This document shows positions 10,879 through 37,030 of a DNA stretch of 55,000 nucleotides, piece after piece. Numbering within the stretch: position 1 is the first letter of the stretch; every line of letters begins with the position of its first letter. The notes beneath the pieces were generated by a model that saw nothing but the letters and a program-made list of their open reading frames with translations, ran no database searches and was not told the origin of the DNA. Source of the DNA: Mesostigma viride (taxonomy: Eukaryota; Streptophyta; Mesostigmatophyceae; Mesostigmatales; Mesostigmataceae). Both the position numbers and the translations under genes were made by a program. The stretch spans positions 2,855,382 to 2,910,381 of the forward strand of contig RPFO01000448.1 of assembly GCA_009746045.1 (NCBI GenBank). The letters are read 5' to 3'.

Positions 10879-11624
10879 CGCAAGCTGCACCCTCCTTGTT
10901 CCTTCCAAACCCTTGCGCCCCTTGGCGCACATAGCCACGCACGGCCACAAAGTCACCATGCTCTGATGCCGCGCCCGCCTTTTTTTGCCAAGGGAACCCA
11001 CGCCTTCACGGTTCCCAGGCACGAAATGTCCCATATCCACCAAACACAAAGCCAGGCACAAAGCCACACCTCTAGATAACGAAGCCCTGACAGTTTTTGT
11101 GACAAAAAAAAACATGGTTCCAAAACCCAAAATGCTTGGCAATAACAAGTGCGCGACACCACCGCGGAAAGGCCTTGCCAGGATCAAGCGCCACCGTGCA
11201 AGTCAGGAGTGCAGGTCGTGGTGGCCAGTGCTGGCTGAGGAGGGGGAGGATCCGTGGCTGGCCCAGGTAGTGCTGGGGTCATGGGTTCTCTCACCTTGAC
11301 CCATCACATAGGTAGCCGAATGAGACTTGGCCATGGCCAAAGACAAGGTCACGTAAATAGGCCAAGGCGACCATCAAGGGCACATAAATACGCCAAAGCA
11401 GGGGGCTACAACCCGGCATAACCGCCATGGACAAATGCTGATGTCCTGTCAGGCATACTACAATCCTAATTGCATGCTGGAATGTTAGTGGGCTATTAGA
11501 AAAAGCCCACGATGCGTCATCCACACTGCAGGGAACCCTGTTGACAGTTTGCCAGAATTAGCGATGCCAGGGCTGCTGGGATTGACGGGACGGCCCAGGC
11601 ACGTCTCACCCTTTCCGCTCCTAC
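10879..11624. other. No convincing gene
   Basis: Mixed low-copy sequence with short frames on both strands and no recognisable domain or splice pattern. Confidence 0.35.
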
Positions 11625-11880
11625 AGCTATAGAAACTATAATAGGCCATGAATAGAAACTAGAATAGGCCATTAATGGAACTAGGATAGACCATGAATGG
11701 AACTAGGATAGGTCATGAATAGAAACTAGAATAGGCCATGAATGGAACTATGATAGGCCATGAATAGGAACTATGATAGGCCATGAATGGAGCTATGATA
11801 GGTCACGCATGAAAGTAGAATTGGTCATGCATGAAACTATAACAGGTCATGAACGGAACTATAACCGGTCACGAATAGAA
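11625..11880. repeat. ~22-24-bp minisatellite (TAGGCCATGAATGGAACTA)
   Basis: About ten imperfect copies of a TAGGCCATGAATRGAACTAKRA unit. No coding sense. Confidence 0.8.
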
Positions 11881-12093
11881 TCGGGCTCACTTTGTGGCAA
11901 GGCGTCGCCTCCCCGAGGCCTAGACACCGCGTCCACACACAATGCTAAGTGACCACTCACATACATGCATGCCGAGACACAAACACACACACACACATGC
12001 ATCTCACACTCATACACACCTGCCTCACCCACCCACGCCACCCTGGCACGCCCTTCATTCTCGCAGCACTCTCTACGGCAAAAACATGGATAT

Positions 12094-12510
12094 CAAGGAG
12101 ACAACCAGCGCAGGCCAGAAATCGGGAGAATCCGGACCATGGTAGCTCGAGCCTGCCGTTATCTTGTCCATGTGTTCGAGTCGTTCACGATGATGAGTAT
12201 GAATGGTGATGGAAATGTGTAGCCTTGTGCATTGAAATTATGGCTGGCTTACGTGTAGAGCGACTAGATGACCTAGACGGTGGGGCCAGAAACAGCTTGC
12301 TTGATCAGGGCGTGTGTTTCGAGCCTAACTGGCCGGGAGTGTCTAGTGGTGAGCACCATTGCTGCGATCGCTCTCCCACCATTTACGAGGAAATACCCGC
12401 AAATGGAAAACCACTGAAATGGTCTAGCTAGTCAGTCATTACGTTAGCCATGCCATGATTCCAAACGTCCAAGACTGCACACGCTGCAAAGGCCAAAATC
12501 CGGAGGACAG
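12094..12510 (+). repeat. Dispersed repeat, uninterrupted copy (LINE empty site)
   Basis: Matches 4976-5152 plus 7112-7381 in continuous order, reading ATGGCTGGCTTACGTGTAGA across the point where the other copy holds the LINE. It may be a fragment of a larger transposon; its left end AAGGAGACAACCAGCGC recurs elsewhere in the window. Confidence 0.8.
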
Positions 12511-12691
12511 CACTTTCAAATGTACGGCGGGAACCAAAAGCCCGCGTATGCCAGAAAACATCGTGTTGCTGAAGCGACGCGACGATGTGGACAAGAAATC
12601 CGGTGCGAATGGATATCGTTTGAAATGGGCAGGCAGACAGCAAGGCTGGGTACTTGGCGCGCAGGTCACCCACCCTACTCACGAAGATTGA
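12455..12691 (+). CDS. Small Cys-containing ORF, possible transposon exon
   Basis: A 78-codon frame beginning MIPNVQDCTRCKGQNPEDST. The homologous copy near 7316-7390 keeps this frame for 24 codons despite a 6-nt in-frame indel and synonymous changes (CGC/CGG), then stops. The CxxC and a later Cys could belong to a zinc-binding segment, but no family is recognised. No splice context was established; it may be non-coding repeat. Confidence 0.25.
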   Translation: MIPNVQDCTRCKGQNPEDSTFKCTAGTKSPRMPENIVLLKRRDDVDKKSGANGYRLKWAGRQQGWVLGAQVTHPTHED

Positions 12692-12844
12692 TGAGACCCA
12701 GCGCATGCCGTCTACCCTCGCAACTTCATGGTGAGTAGTGCCGGTCAGTACAGTCCACGGTCAGCCTAGCGCTTTGCAAGGCAAAACCTAGCTAGAAGAG
12801 CGGTGGGATCAGGGTCGGGTTCCGCCACTCCACTCTTGTTTTTC

Positions 12845-13132
12845 TTAAGGCCAGCTCACCTTGAAATACTCCTGGTGGTATTCCTCTGCAGGGTAGAACT
12901 GTTTTGCGGGCAGCACCTGCGTCACGATCTTGTCCGGCCACAGCTTCTGAGCCGTCAGATCAGAGATCACGTCCAGTGCCACTCGGTGCTGATCCTCGCT
13001 CGTGTAGAAGATGACCGAGCGGTACCGCCGGCCAATGTCGTGACCTTGACGGTCGAGCTGGGTCGGGTCGTGCAGCACGAAGAAGACCATGAGCAGGTCG
13101 CGGAAGGAGATCACCGATGGGTCGAAAGTTAC
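12845..13132 (-). CDS. msrA: msrA exon 2
   Basis: Begins after CGCCGCAG with [10 protein letters not shown] and runs to TAA at 12845. It may really end at 12860 (GTGAGC donor), leaving a last exon unseen. Confidence 0.8.
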   Translation of the reverse strand, partial: VTFDPSVISFRDLLMVFFVLHDPTQLDRQGHDIGRRYRSVIFYTSEDQHRVALDVISDLTAQKLWPDKIVTQVLPAKQFYPAEEYHQEYFKVSWP

Positions 13133-13914
13133 CTGCGGCGCGCCGATTGAAACGGATGACAGTTTCATGGGTGATGGGTGCCGAGCAGGAGGGAAAAGCG
13201 CGTTCTTCAGCGATTCTCGGCCACAGATGCACGGCAAACGAGCCGGGGGGGCTCGCGAACCCTGTACGGTAGGGTGGGTTAAGGGCCCGATGGCCGCATG
13301 ACGAAGGGCGGCTTTTCCGAAAGTGATTTCACGTTCCGACAGGCAGTTTTCGTGCTGGGCGTAAGAGCACCGCGTTATTGTAACAGCAGCTGACAATGTG
13401 CTTCCGCAGCCCAGAGCCGCGGCATGGTTAATGCCGGGAAACGTAGTTGCCCTCACGGGTCGTCTGTATGGATTGTCGCTGCATGCGAACTTTCAGCAGA
13501 CGTATGGATTCAGAATTTCCTGCACCACATGGCAGGCGAACAAACAGCTGGCAATTCCAGCCGCGAGCCAGCTGCTCTTACAATTGGAAACAGTGCACGA
13601 TCTGCAGAACGGAATCTCTCTACAAATTTCAGAATAACGAATGCAGGTTAGCTGCTATACGCAATGGTTTTGTGTTGAGCCTGGTAAAGGAGAAAGCCAC
13701 CTAGCGGCGAAGCCGTGACACACAGACAAGGTTGCCAATATACCTGCACGACCTCTGCATGACCTGTGGTCTCACTGCACACCTCCTCGTACGTGGGATC
13801 TGGTTTATCCCCTCCGGAATAGCCCGATATGACGGAATTAACGCCAGCGATTTCATTTAGCGCGCCTTCTACGCACCAGAAACAGCCCCCTCCTAGAATC
13901 GCTACTTCGCCCAT
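12845..13914 (-). CDS. msrA: Peptide-methionine (S)-S-oxide reductase (MsrA), two exons
   Basis: Reduces the S epimer of methionine sulfoxide in proteins and free methionine, using thioredoxin or a similar donor. Exon 1 (13914-13744) reads [17 protein letters not shown] with the family's GCFW motif and catalytic Cys at residue 11, then [18 protein letters not shown]. Exon 2 (13132-12845) gives [33 protein letters not shown] and [10 protein letters not shown], all standard MsrA blocks. The junction CAG/GTATAT...CGCCGCAG/GTAACT is in phase. An in-frame TAA lies 9 nt before the ATG, supporting this start and giving no obvious transit peptide, so the product may be cytosolic. The 152-residue model ends FKVSWP after the EYHQ block; FKVS overlaps a good donor (AAG/GTGAGC at 12860/12859), so a further C-terminal exon with resolving Cys residues is possible but was not found. 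It is divergent from the PTST-like gene. Confidence 0.88.
13744..13914 (-). CDS. msrA: msrA exon 1
   Basis: 57 codons from the ATG at 13914 to CAG/GTATAT. Contains GCFWC and the substrate-pocket block [13 protein letters not shown]. Phase 0. Confidence 0.88.
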
Positions 13915-14615
13915 AGGAAGTTAGGTTTATAAACAATTAAACTCTAGAACACTTTCTACGCTTTATTCCAACCTCTTGCTACGAACCGTCGTGTGTGGCA
14001 CAACGATGTATAATGCCTGCTGGAGCTGCATGGATAAGTGCTGTACGTGAAGATTGAACGAGGATTTGCACGCGCTCGTGACAGATGGCATTCCGTATCG
14101 ACCCAATTTCCCGTGGCATTCCTGCCTCGAAAGTTGGTTTTACGTGCCCACAATCTCCCGGAATCGTTTTCAGAACTCCGGATGTCGCCCAAGGTACTAC
14201 AAAGTAGGCCTAAGTTGCTGCCAAACAAAAAACAGGGTGGACTGCAATCCGGAGGGCTCACAAGCCCTGCCCTAATCAGCATTTTCACTCGCTTTTCTTG
14301 TGGTCATGAGACGGGGCGCATGGATCAGAGGAAAATGAGCGAACAACGCAGCAGAAGTACGTAATAACTTTACCGATGTACGCAGCGATGGCCACGAACT
14401 CTCAGCGATGTTTTCCAGGTTTGTAGCCTTTGTCGGCGAAAGTGGCACTACTCATTCGTGCTTTATTAGCAAATGCAATGTGGCGATAGATAGGAATCAT
14501 GAGGGGACGCTTCCGTTGCTGGCCTGTACACCACGCATTCCGCTCGGCGTATTGAGTGGTTGTCGCGGCCGGGCACTACCTCGGTACCCCACGCGTCTTA
14601 GGTTTTGCTGATGAA
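13915..14615. promoter_or_regulatory. Divergent intergenic region, msrA / PTST-like
   Basis: 701 bp separate the two start codons, so it must hold both promoters and 5' untranslated regions unless further leader exons exist. No TATA box or other motif was identified with confidence. Confidence 0.4.
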
Positions 14616-29979
<15,364 letters not shown>

Positions 29980-29997
<18 letters not shown>

Positions 29998-30105
29998 AGT
30001 GAACGCAAGGCTCGTAGAGTGGCCACGAGCTGCTCTGTACGGAGAGTTGCTTAGTGCTGTATATGGAGTAGAGTGACCATGAGCTGCTCTATACGGAGTC
30101 GAGTG
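29980..30105. repeat. Degenerate copies of the PTST-like stop-codon region
   Basis: GTGCTCTACGTGGAGTAGAG, which contains the real stop, is followed by related copies at about 30030, 30054 (GTGCTGTATATGGAGTAGAG) and 30082 (CTGCTCTATACGGAGTCGAG). They lie after the true stop and are not translated. Confidence 0.75.
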
Positions 30106-31080
30106 GCCACATGGCATGGAGCACGTGGAATAGTCGTGCAGGCTGTGTGGTCCAGAAGGACAACAGCGGGACGATGAATATAATACGCATGCGCGCGGGA
30201 CAGATCACGATGAACATAACAAGCATGCGAACTGGCTAGCTGAGTGCACTACGTGGGCGAGATTAGAATAACGACAGCTTGGTGGCTACGTGGCCCGAGG
30301 GCGGAGGAGCGGTGACGGATGCAGCTTCAAGGTCTGCAGTTTCAACCTTTCATATTGGTCGCCGGGGAGTGGCACCGCGGATTCATACTTAGACAGGATC
30401 GTACGTAAGCGTACTTTTGCTGCACAAATACTAGTAGGGTATTTTAACATATGTTGTACCCCTGTATGGGAATTTTAGCTTTGGGCTTTGTGTGGGGAAG
30501 GGGTGAGGGTATGGGGGGTGTCGCCGAGTATCCCTGTTGACTAGGTGGCTACTCTGCGTGTGCTTTTTAAACATCAGCGGATGGATGCCCCTGGGAGCCA
30601 CTGCTGGCCACACGGAAGGTGAGGCAGAGCAAGCATGGCACAGCACTTGCGTCAGGTTTCACTCATAGATGGTGTTTTCCCTCTGCTTACGCTGAGCACG
30701 CGGGGTGCAGCGCTTGCAGTCTGATGGGTGAGGATTTCAAATGTGGCTCCCAAGGCATATAACTGCCATCAGGGATATGAAAGTAGATTTGGCATTTGTA
30801 AGTAGTCCTGATAACATGGCACTGTCAGCGTGCATGGGACTCCAGGGTGGGGTTGTGCACCATCGTGGTTGCAGAGACCCTGGTACTGTTCACCCTTGCA
30901 ATTCAGAAACCCCTTTCACCCCACGGGGCATGAGCAGCATCTATAGCCCGTGCACATACCGTATATAGGAGCGGCCCTGTACCCTATATCTTCAGTTTGA
31001 ACATGGCCGTCATTACAAGTGGAGTGGTCACGGTCTAGTTCATGGTCGTGGATATGTACAAGCAACTACTAGATATACAT
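30106..31080. other. No gene seen downstream of the PTST-like gene
   Basis: Probably 3' untranslated and intergenic sequence. Short random frames only; no polyadenylation signal called. Confidence 0.4.
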
Positions 31081-31099
31081 TCACTGTTGTAAGCTTTCC

Positions 31100-31620
31100 T
31101 GCCGAGCACGCCACGATGGACAAGGCCAAGTGGGCCCAGGTCATAGAGGACAACGAACCCCCTCCCGTGGGGAAGCGCCCGCGTGTGCAAACATACGGGA
31201 AGCACGCCAGACAGGTCCCCTAGGGTAGCGAGCTTAGACTCCGAAAGGCTTGCATCACTCCCCGGACAGGAGAACTTTTGCGGATGACTGTAGGTGTAAG
31301 TTGGCGATGCCATGGTAACCGGAGACGTCCGTCCTATAGTCAGCAAAATTGGTGCGAGAGGTCCCCAGTTCGATTCCGGTCGGATTCATTTGCAGATCGC
31401 GTTTTCCGCGTTTTCCGCGGCCCGGCACTGAACGCAAAGGTTTTCACCTTTGCGGAGTGCCTGATCAGGAAATTAGACTAGTAGGCTTTTGATGCTGTAG
31501 ATAGAGGTTGTAGATAGATTATACCGGTAGGACTGTTTGCATCCATCCATCCATCCATCGGGGTTAATGCTCCGTGACTCCCCAACGGGAGCACGAGTCT
31601 AACTAAGTAATTAATTAATA
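31100..31620 (+). mobile_element. 5'-truncated LINE: ORF2 C-terminus and 3' tail
   Basis: Around 31116 it reads MDKAKWAQVIEDNEPPPVGK, equivalent to MQDKERWKKIVKAHTPDPVGK in the LINE at 5153-7111, and stops at RQVP. The end at 31567-31600 repeats the GTGCTCC-type stem-loop of 4147-4175 (TGCTCC...GGGAGCAC) with an ATTAATTAAT tail, placing it in the subfamily of the 3428-4199 element. Confidence 0.65.
31327..31390 (+). other. tRNA-like (tRNA-Cys 3'-half-like) sequence in the LINE tail
   Basis: GCGAGAGGTCCCCAGTTCGA followed by TTCCGG resembles the variable-loop to T-arm part of plant tRNA-Cys and contains an internal-promoter B-box-like core (GTTCGATTCC). The D-arm and anticodon arm are not intact and the acceptor stem does not pair well, so it is not a functional tRNA. 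It may be a SINE-like or chance match. Confidence 0.25.
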
Positions 31621-31954
31621 CATTCAGTGAGAATGATTAATTACGGAGGTGAGATTGGCATGCAACATAAGGAAAACCCCGAAGAGAAGAAGAAACCTAA
31701 AGAGAATGTAATTGTAATCTGACACGGACATCCAAGGATCACGCCAGCTGCACAAGGTACAACTAACTACATCACAAAACTACGACACGCAGCAACATCG
31801 CTGCTGGCCCACCATGCATGCAGGCCTGGGAGGGATCTAGACCGCATGGGTCGCGACAAAGCCGGCCCGGGTGCGGTGGAATAACACATCAGCCACGATG
31901 CAAGTGAGAGCAAGGTCGAGGCAGTCTTCACGGCGCTGGCAGCACTCGATATAT
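31618..31954 (-). mobile_element. Truncated LINE copy, 3' end (subfamily 2)
   Basis: A duplicate of the end of the next element: both carry TTACGGAGGTGAGATTGGCA, TGCAACATAAGGAAAA-type sequence and then the complement of the ORF end (ACTACGACACGCAGCAACAT). Read on the minus strand this is the LINE 3' end. Confidence 0.6.
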
Positions 31955-34900
31955 ATTCATTGAGAATGATAAATTACGGAGGTGAGATTGGCATGCAACA
32001 TGAGGAAAAACCCTAAAAGAGGAAGAACCCTGATCGAAGAAATTAATATTAGTGATCTGACACCCCAGACATCCAAGGATCATGCACGCCAGCTGCACAA
32101 GCTAGGTACAACTAACTACATCACAAAACTACGACACGCAGCAACATCGCTGCCGGCCCACCATGCAGGCCTGGGAGGGATCTCGACCGCGTGGGTTGCG
32201 ACAAAGTCAGCCCGGGCCATGCGGCGGAATAACACATCAGCCACGGTGCGAGTGAGGGCGAGTGACAGGCGCTGCCGCCAATACGAGGACCACGTGCGGG
32301 CATGCAGACCACGGGGCGGTCTGAACCTCAAGGTCAAGGCGATCTTCACGGCGCTGGCCGCAGCACTCGTGGAAAAACTCCGCCGTCCTGGGGCCCATGG
32401 CCCCGAACTCCTCAAGGACAAAGGGGTGGGGCCCCACATTGCCGAAGGAGGCAGACTTGTTGTCGCGCTCCTAGCCACAGCGGCTCCAGCGCCGGCATCC
32501 ACAGACGCCCGGAGGATATGTGGCGACCAGAGAGCGGCCAAGCCACACGTGTATACGGCTCAGACATCGATGAGCAGGTGGCATGCGCAACCCTGCCCAT
32601 CGTAGTCAAGCACGGTATGATGTTGGGGCGGTGGTTGGGTGAGTAGAGGGCGGCCCCATGCATCCGCGTCCTCGCACTTTATGGTGGAGTGGGGAAAGAC
32701 TGACCGAACCATGGCACACTCCACCCGGAGGAGAGCGGTATGTATGGACTGATAGATGAATCAGCTCTGTTTCTGCTGGCCACCCATGCATGCATGCACG
32801 CGTTGTATAGTGCGTTTTTTTTTTTTTTTTTTTTTTTAATTAATTAATAGTGCGTCCCAGTAGTATCGAGAGCAAGTCTGCAGCTGCCGCAGGACGCATC
32901 CGCCGTGATGAGAGGTTGCGGGGCAAACAGCTGGTGGCGGAGAGCGATGGCGTAAAGGGCTGGAACCAGCGTGAACAAAGGGCTCATGGGGAGGGAGCGC
33001 AGGGATGTGGCCCCCACGCTCCCCTCAAGGGAAACGGAGTGAAGCCAAGCCTTCCCCTGATAGTTCAAGCTCGCATGCAGACCCATCCAGTCGGTACAGT
33101 GTAGTATACCCGCGTAGGTCTTTTGTTGTTTTTCATGAACGCAGGCAGAGAAGACACTAGGCTGACGACAGTGGACACACCGGGCGTGCCCCGGGGCAGG
33201 CGACGGTGGACGGCCTGGGCGGGGCGGACGAGTTTGCAGGCCTGCTGGATCCCGAGGTAAGAATTCTGCACAGCCTGCACAAAGGGGAAGGGGGATGGGG
33301 TGACCAAGTCGGGAATGGCGCTGACGGCACTCTCTCGGGGGACCAACCGGCGGATCTCCGCCCAGGCCTGAGCAACAGAGCCAAGGAAGGCGGCGGGGGC
33401 GAGGCCGGGCGGCCGTGGGTGAGCCCACACCCGCCCATGCGGCAGGGGAGGGTGCATGGCCAAGCGCATGGAGTGCGGAGCTGGCAGGCTATAGGGCCGG
33501 GGAGGAGCACCTGCAAGGCAGCCTGAATGCGCTCGTCGCGGCCCTCCGTGGCAAGCCGCACCAAGTGGGGGGAAGCGCCACGGAGCCACCGGCTGCCGTG
33601 TTGGTCCGTAAGTACGGCACCTGAGGGGCCAAAAATACGGTATATTTTGCCATACAGCGTCAATCGACTGAAAAAATATGCGTATACAGTTGGCATCCAT
33701 AATGGCAACTTCATGATCAGCAGGGATCGGGCTGACAGTCGGTCTCTGCATCTCGGCCATAGCACGAAGAAGCCTGGAGCCAAGTTTTGAAATCGGGATT
33801 CCCCCAATAAAGGAGTTAGGGAAGCCTTTAGAATTCAATGGGCCGGAGGCTTCAGGCGGCTGAGACAGCTCGGCTGAAAAGGACGCTGTCGAAGGCAGAG
33901 CGCTAGCTTGATGCCACTATCTTGCCTGCACTGCCCAGCTGGCAGCTGCCTGCCAGTGCTGCTGGTGCCGGGCCGTCTGGCTCTAGCAAGCCGGTGGCAG
34001 ACAAAGATTACGCAGTGCTTTTCCCACCTGAGCCACCAGGACCCCCGTCTTGCGCACTGAGCCCTCATTGTTCTACGAGAATACTGCATTCCGTTTCACC
34101 GCCGCCAGCACCTCGTACAAGAGCACATGTGACAATAAATGAAAGCTAGATAGTTTAATTGCGGCCGGGTGGACAGTAATTGCAACCCCGCAACACAATT
34201 AAATATAATAATGCATGTAAATGTTTGTGGTTGCAAGTGGTAACGTAGGCAAGCCACAAGGTCATTATGCTAATGAATGAATGACATAATAGGAAGTGCA
34301 ACATATGATGTCTACAGGGTGACAACTGACACACCCCGTATTTTTTGCATAATCCTGAAGAATACCCCGTATTTTCTAGCCCTAACCTGGAAAATACCCC
34401 GTATCTTTTCCGCGTATTTTTTTCAGTACCTTTTTTTGCCCTACTTTGGCCCACCAAAAAAATACCCCATATTTTGCCGTATTTTCCAAATCGAAAAAAT
34501 ACCCGTACACCCGTACAGACGTACCAACACGGGGAGCCAGTGAACCACCCGCGGGTGGGCGCAAAACCACAGGCGGGAGCCCTTTGGTCTGGGGGTCCTT
34601 GAGGCGCGCCCAAGTCTCGAGGACATGGGTGTGCTGACAGTTCCACAGTGGCCTGGAGCTCCTCTTCGACGTAGTCAGGGTCACCCACAGGGACGCCCAG
34701 GCACGAGAAACCACGCACCCGCGCCAATGCCCCCGGGATACCCGTGGGGAATTGAGCCAGAGCAGTCCCCCTGAGGCGAAAAGACTGCACACTTGGGGAG
34801 GGTGAGCCGAAGGTTGATGGCCGCCATCCATGGCCACTTCAAGGGCAGCCAGGGCTGCAACCATGCATGTGCAGCGTTGGCCGGGCCAAGCTGGCATGGA

Positions 34901-35477
34901 TATCGTCCTTATAGGCGAGGGCCACGACATCTGGGTGCGCAGCATGGACACCTAAGTTGGAGAGCCTTGTGCAGCGGGGCAGACAGGTAAAAGGGGCCGA
35001 ATGGGGGCGCCTTGCATGCTGGCCGGTTCCCGTGCGGGAAGTGATGTCGGCGAACGTCCCATCCTCCATGAGGATTAGGAGAGTTGAGCTAGTCACTGCA
35101 TGCCAGGGTTCGCCGTAGCAGGCTGATGTCCACGCAAGAAGGTCAGCCCGGAACTCCTCGCCGACGGCCTCAAAGATGCTAGCCTTGGTGACAGCATTGA
35201 ACGCATTGAATATATATATTTGCTTCCACGCCTGCCCTGATTGTTCATGGACGACCCACGGCCCCCTTCGGCCAACGGCTCCCCCGCCCCCCGGTTGGCG
35301 CCTCAGTCGGCGGTCCTCTCGGCTTGCGGCCCTTCTTGCGGATGTGGGAGACCCGGCTGCGGGGGGCTCGGGCGCCCCGGTCTCCCCCTCCTTGGTCTGT
35401 GATGTCTCAGCAGTGCCGGAGCGGGCACCGCGGGCATGTACCCAGAGCAACCATGCATGGATGACTAAGGCACACAA
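31955..35477 (-). pseudogene. Decayed LINE reverse transcriptase (subfamily 2)
   Basis: Frames on the minus strand, in order: IFNAFNAVTKASIFEAV and WTSACYGEP (motif A region, about 35220-35090); SRTGTG (motif B remnant); VVALAYKDDIHA (motif C, YxDD, about 34900); GFSCLGVPVGDPDYVEEEL (about 34710); MGGCGLTHGRP and AAFLGSVAQAWAEIRRLV (about 33420-33330); and PFVLEEFGAMGPRTAEFF (about 32420). The NAFN/CYGEP and GG.GLT..R signatures are those of a LINE lineage different from the one at 5139-6980. Many frameshifts and stops. An unrelated stretch with repeated AATACCCCGTATTTT (34330-34505) interrupts it. The 3' end is at about 31955. Confidence 0.72.
32814..32847. repeat. Poly(T) and (TTAA) tract inside the LINE
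   Basis: A ~25-base T run followed by TTAATTAATTAAT looks like the tail of a further retroelement insertion within the decayed LINE. Confidence 0.5.
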
Positions 35478-35483
35478 ACTGCT

Positions 35484-36326
35484 ACCAGACAGCTTGACTA
35501 CACCTCCCTTGTTTCAACAGTTGCCAAGAGCTGCAAGAAATTTGTTGGTGGCAGCTGGTGATGATTACAGCAAGTGGGAGGAGTGGAAGAACTTGTTTTT
35601 GGCTGTTCGGTCTCTGTTTTCAGCCTGGATGCTGTTAGAACTGATGGGCACTGAGGAGAATGACAGGGCTGAATAAGCCGTATTTGCAGCTTTGCTCGCC
35701 TGTCTGACATGCAGGTGAAGCTGCACGCAGGCCTCATGGCCACTGTGGCCAACACTAGACTGGTATAGGGCTCCAGGCATGGCAGTGCCTCATGGAGAAC
35801 TATGAGCAGGCCATGCAGGCTGACTAAAAGCCGCAGATTTGATCTGAGGAGTAAGCTGCACCGCCTACAGAAGCTGCCTAACGAGAAAATGCAACAACTC
35901 GTGAGGAGGGCAGAGCTTCTACGTGCTGACTACCAGGCTGCAGGGGGAGTCATCCAGGACACGTGATTTCGCTGCCATTCAACTGGGAGCACTGCTGACA
36001 GACGAGTACCGCCCTGCGCTGGTGTCTGTGCGGCTCAACGAGGAGGACGCGTTACCTAGCTGTGGTGAAGAGGGCACTCAAGGAGGCGGAGGATCTGCTC
36101 ATGCAAGGGGGGGCGTGCTGTGGTGAAAAAGGAGAGTGCTGGCACTAGCCAGGTCTACCACACCAACACCAAGGGGAACGGGGGGACCAAGAAATGCAGT
36201 CACTGCGGCCTGAATCACAAGGACAAAGACTGCTGGAATTAGGAGCATCCTGAGAAGGTCCCACGCTGGTACACCAACCAGTCCAAGGGGGGCAAGGGCG
36301 GCAACCGAGGGAACCAGAACAATTGA
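35484..36326 (+). pseudogene. Ty1/Copia-type gag remnant with CCHC knuckle
   Basis: Plus-strand frames give WEEWKNLFLAVRSLFSAWML, then LRSKLHRLQKLPNEKMQQLV, AAIQLGALLTDEYRPALV, and a knuckle KCSHCGLNHKDKDCW followed, after a stop, by HPEKVPRWY and a Gly/Asn-rich end. That order fits the gag region of Copia elements. At least one frameshift pair and several in-frame stops make it non-functional. The knuckle spacing is C-X2-C-X3-H-X4-C, one residue shorter than the usual CCHC. No protease, integrase or LTR was found nearby. Confidence 0.65.
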
Positions 36327-36801
36327 GGGACGCAACGCACCTGCTGGATCCGCTGCCAACGCAACTCAAAAATTTTTCATTAGATTTGTTTAATGAATTT
36401 TTATGTATTTATATATATTTTTACAATAATAAAGATTTTTTTAAAATTATATGGTTGATGCACCCATTCATGATAGGGGTACACACCCGTCAAATCAACA
36501 GGAAGGACAAGTCCAGAAAAATATTAGGGAACATCGGTGAAGTCAACAAGGCAACCAGCGCATGCGTGCAAGCTGCGCGATCAGATAACCCCTAAACTTG
36601 AATGGTAACAGAGTCTGTCAATGCGACAATTAGAAATATAACTTGGGATTGCCCGCCTCTCGGTCAAGCGCTCAGGCAGGACCGCTCACCGGCCGGCCAG
36701 GTTGTGCACAACTGCATGGCACTAGCTCAGTTGCTAGCAGGCACTCGCGAATGCGCCCTTGATCCCTGCAGCCTTAGTCCGCGCGCGCACCATGACCCTT
36801 C
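36327..36801. other. No gene seen; AT-rich stretch
   Basis: About 36370-36460 is strongly AT-rich. TGGTAACAGAG near 36603 resembles a Copia primer-binding site but lacks an LTR beside it. A GCAACCAGCGC piece near 36548 recalls the GAGACAACC repeat. Confidence 0.35.
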
Positions 36802-37030
36802 TCACTGCAGGACACACATGGCACTCTTGAGCATCTTGTGCTCCGCGTGCAGGGTGTCCACCTCTGACTTGAGCGACTGCACCATGCTTGTCAGCTCCTT
36901 GATCTGCGCCTCTAGCTGCGCGGTGCGTTGCGGGTCCACCTCCCCAGAACCGGACCCACCTTCCGGGGCCCCTCCACCGGCTGCGGATTTGGCAGGGGCA
37001 GAACAGGCATATGCAGGTTGTATCAAAACA
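36802..37030 (-). CDS. Coiled-coil ORF, possible last exon of the WD40-TIR gene
   Basis: Minus-strand frame: a Gly/Pro/Ser-rich stretch, then QRTAQLEAQIKELTSMVQSL and KSEVDTLHAEHKMLKSAMC, a clear heptad coiled coil, ending CVLQ and TGA. The best acceptor (CCGCAG/CC, about 36971) needs phase 1, while the last assigned TIR exon ends in phase 0, so an extra exon (for example the CAG/GCGGTGG...CAGCAG/GTGGGT segment near 37335-37358) or a different donor would be needed. It could also be a separate gene or a retroelement ORF1 fragment. Confidence 0.4.

Noticed and set aside
36595-36620. TGGTAACAGAG as a Copia primer-binding site
   Set aside because: No LTR end lies beside it and it sits downstream, not upstream, of the gag remnant.
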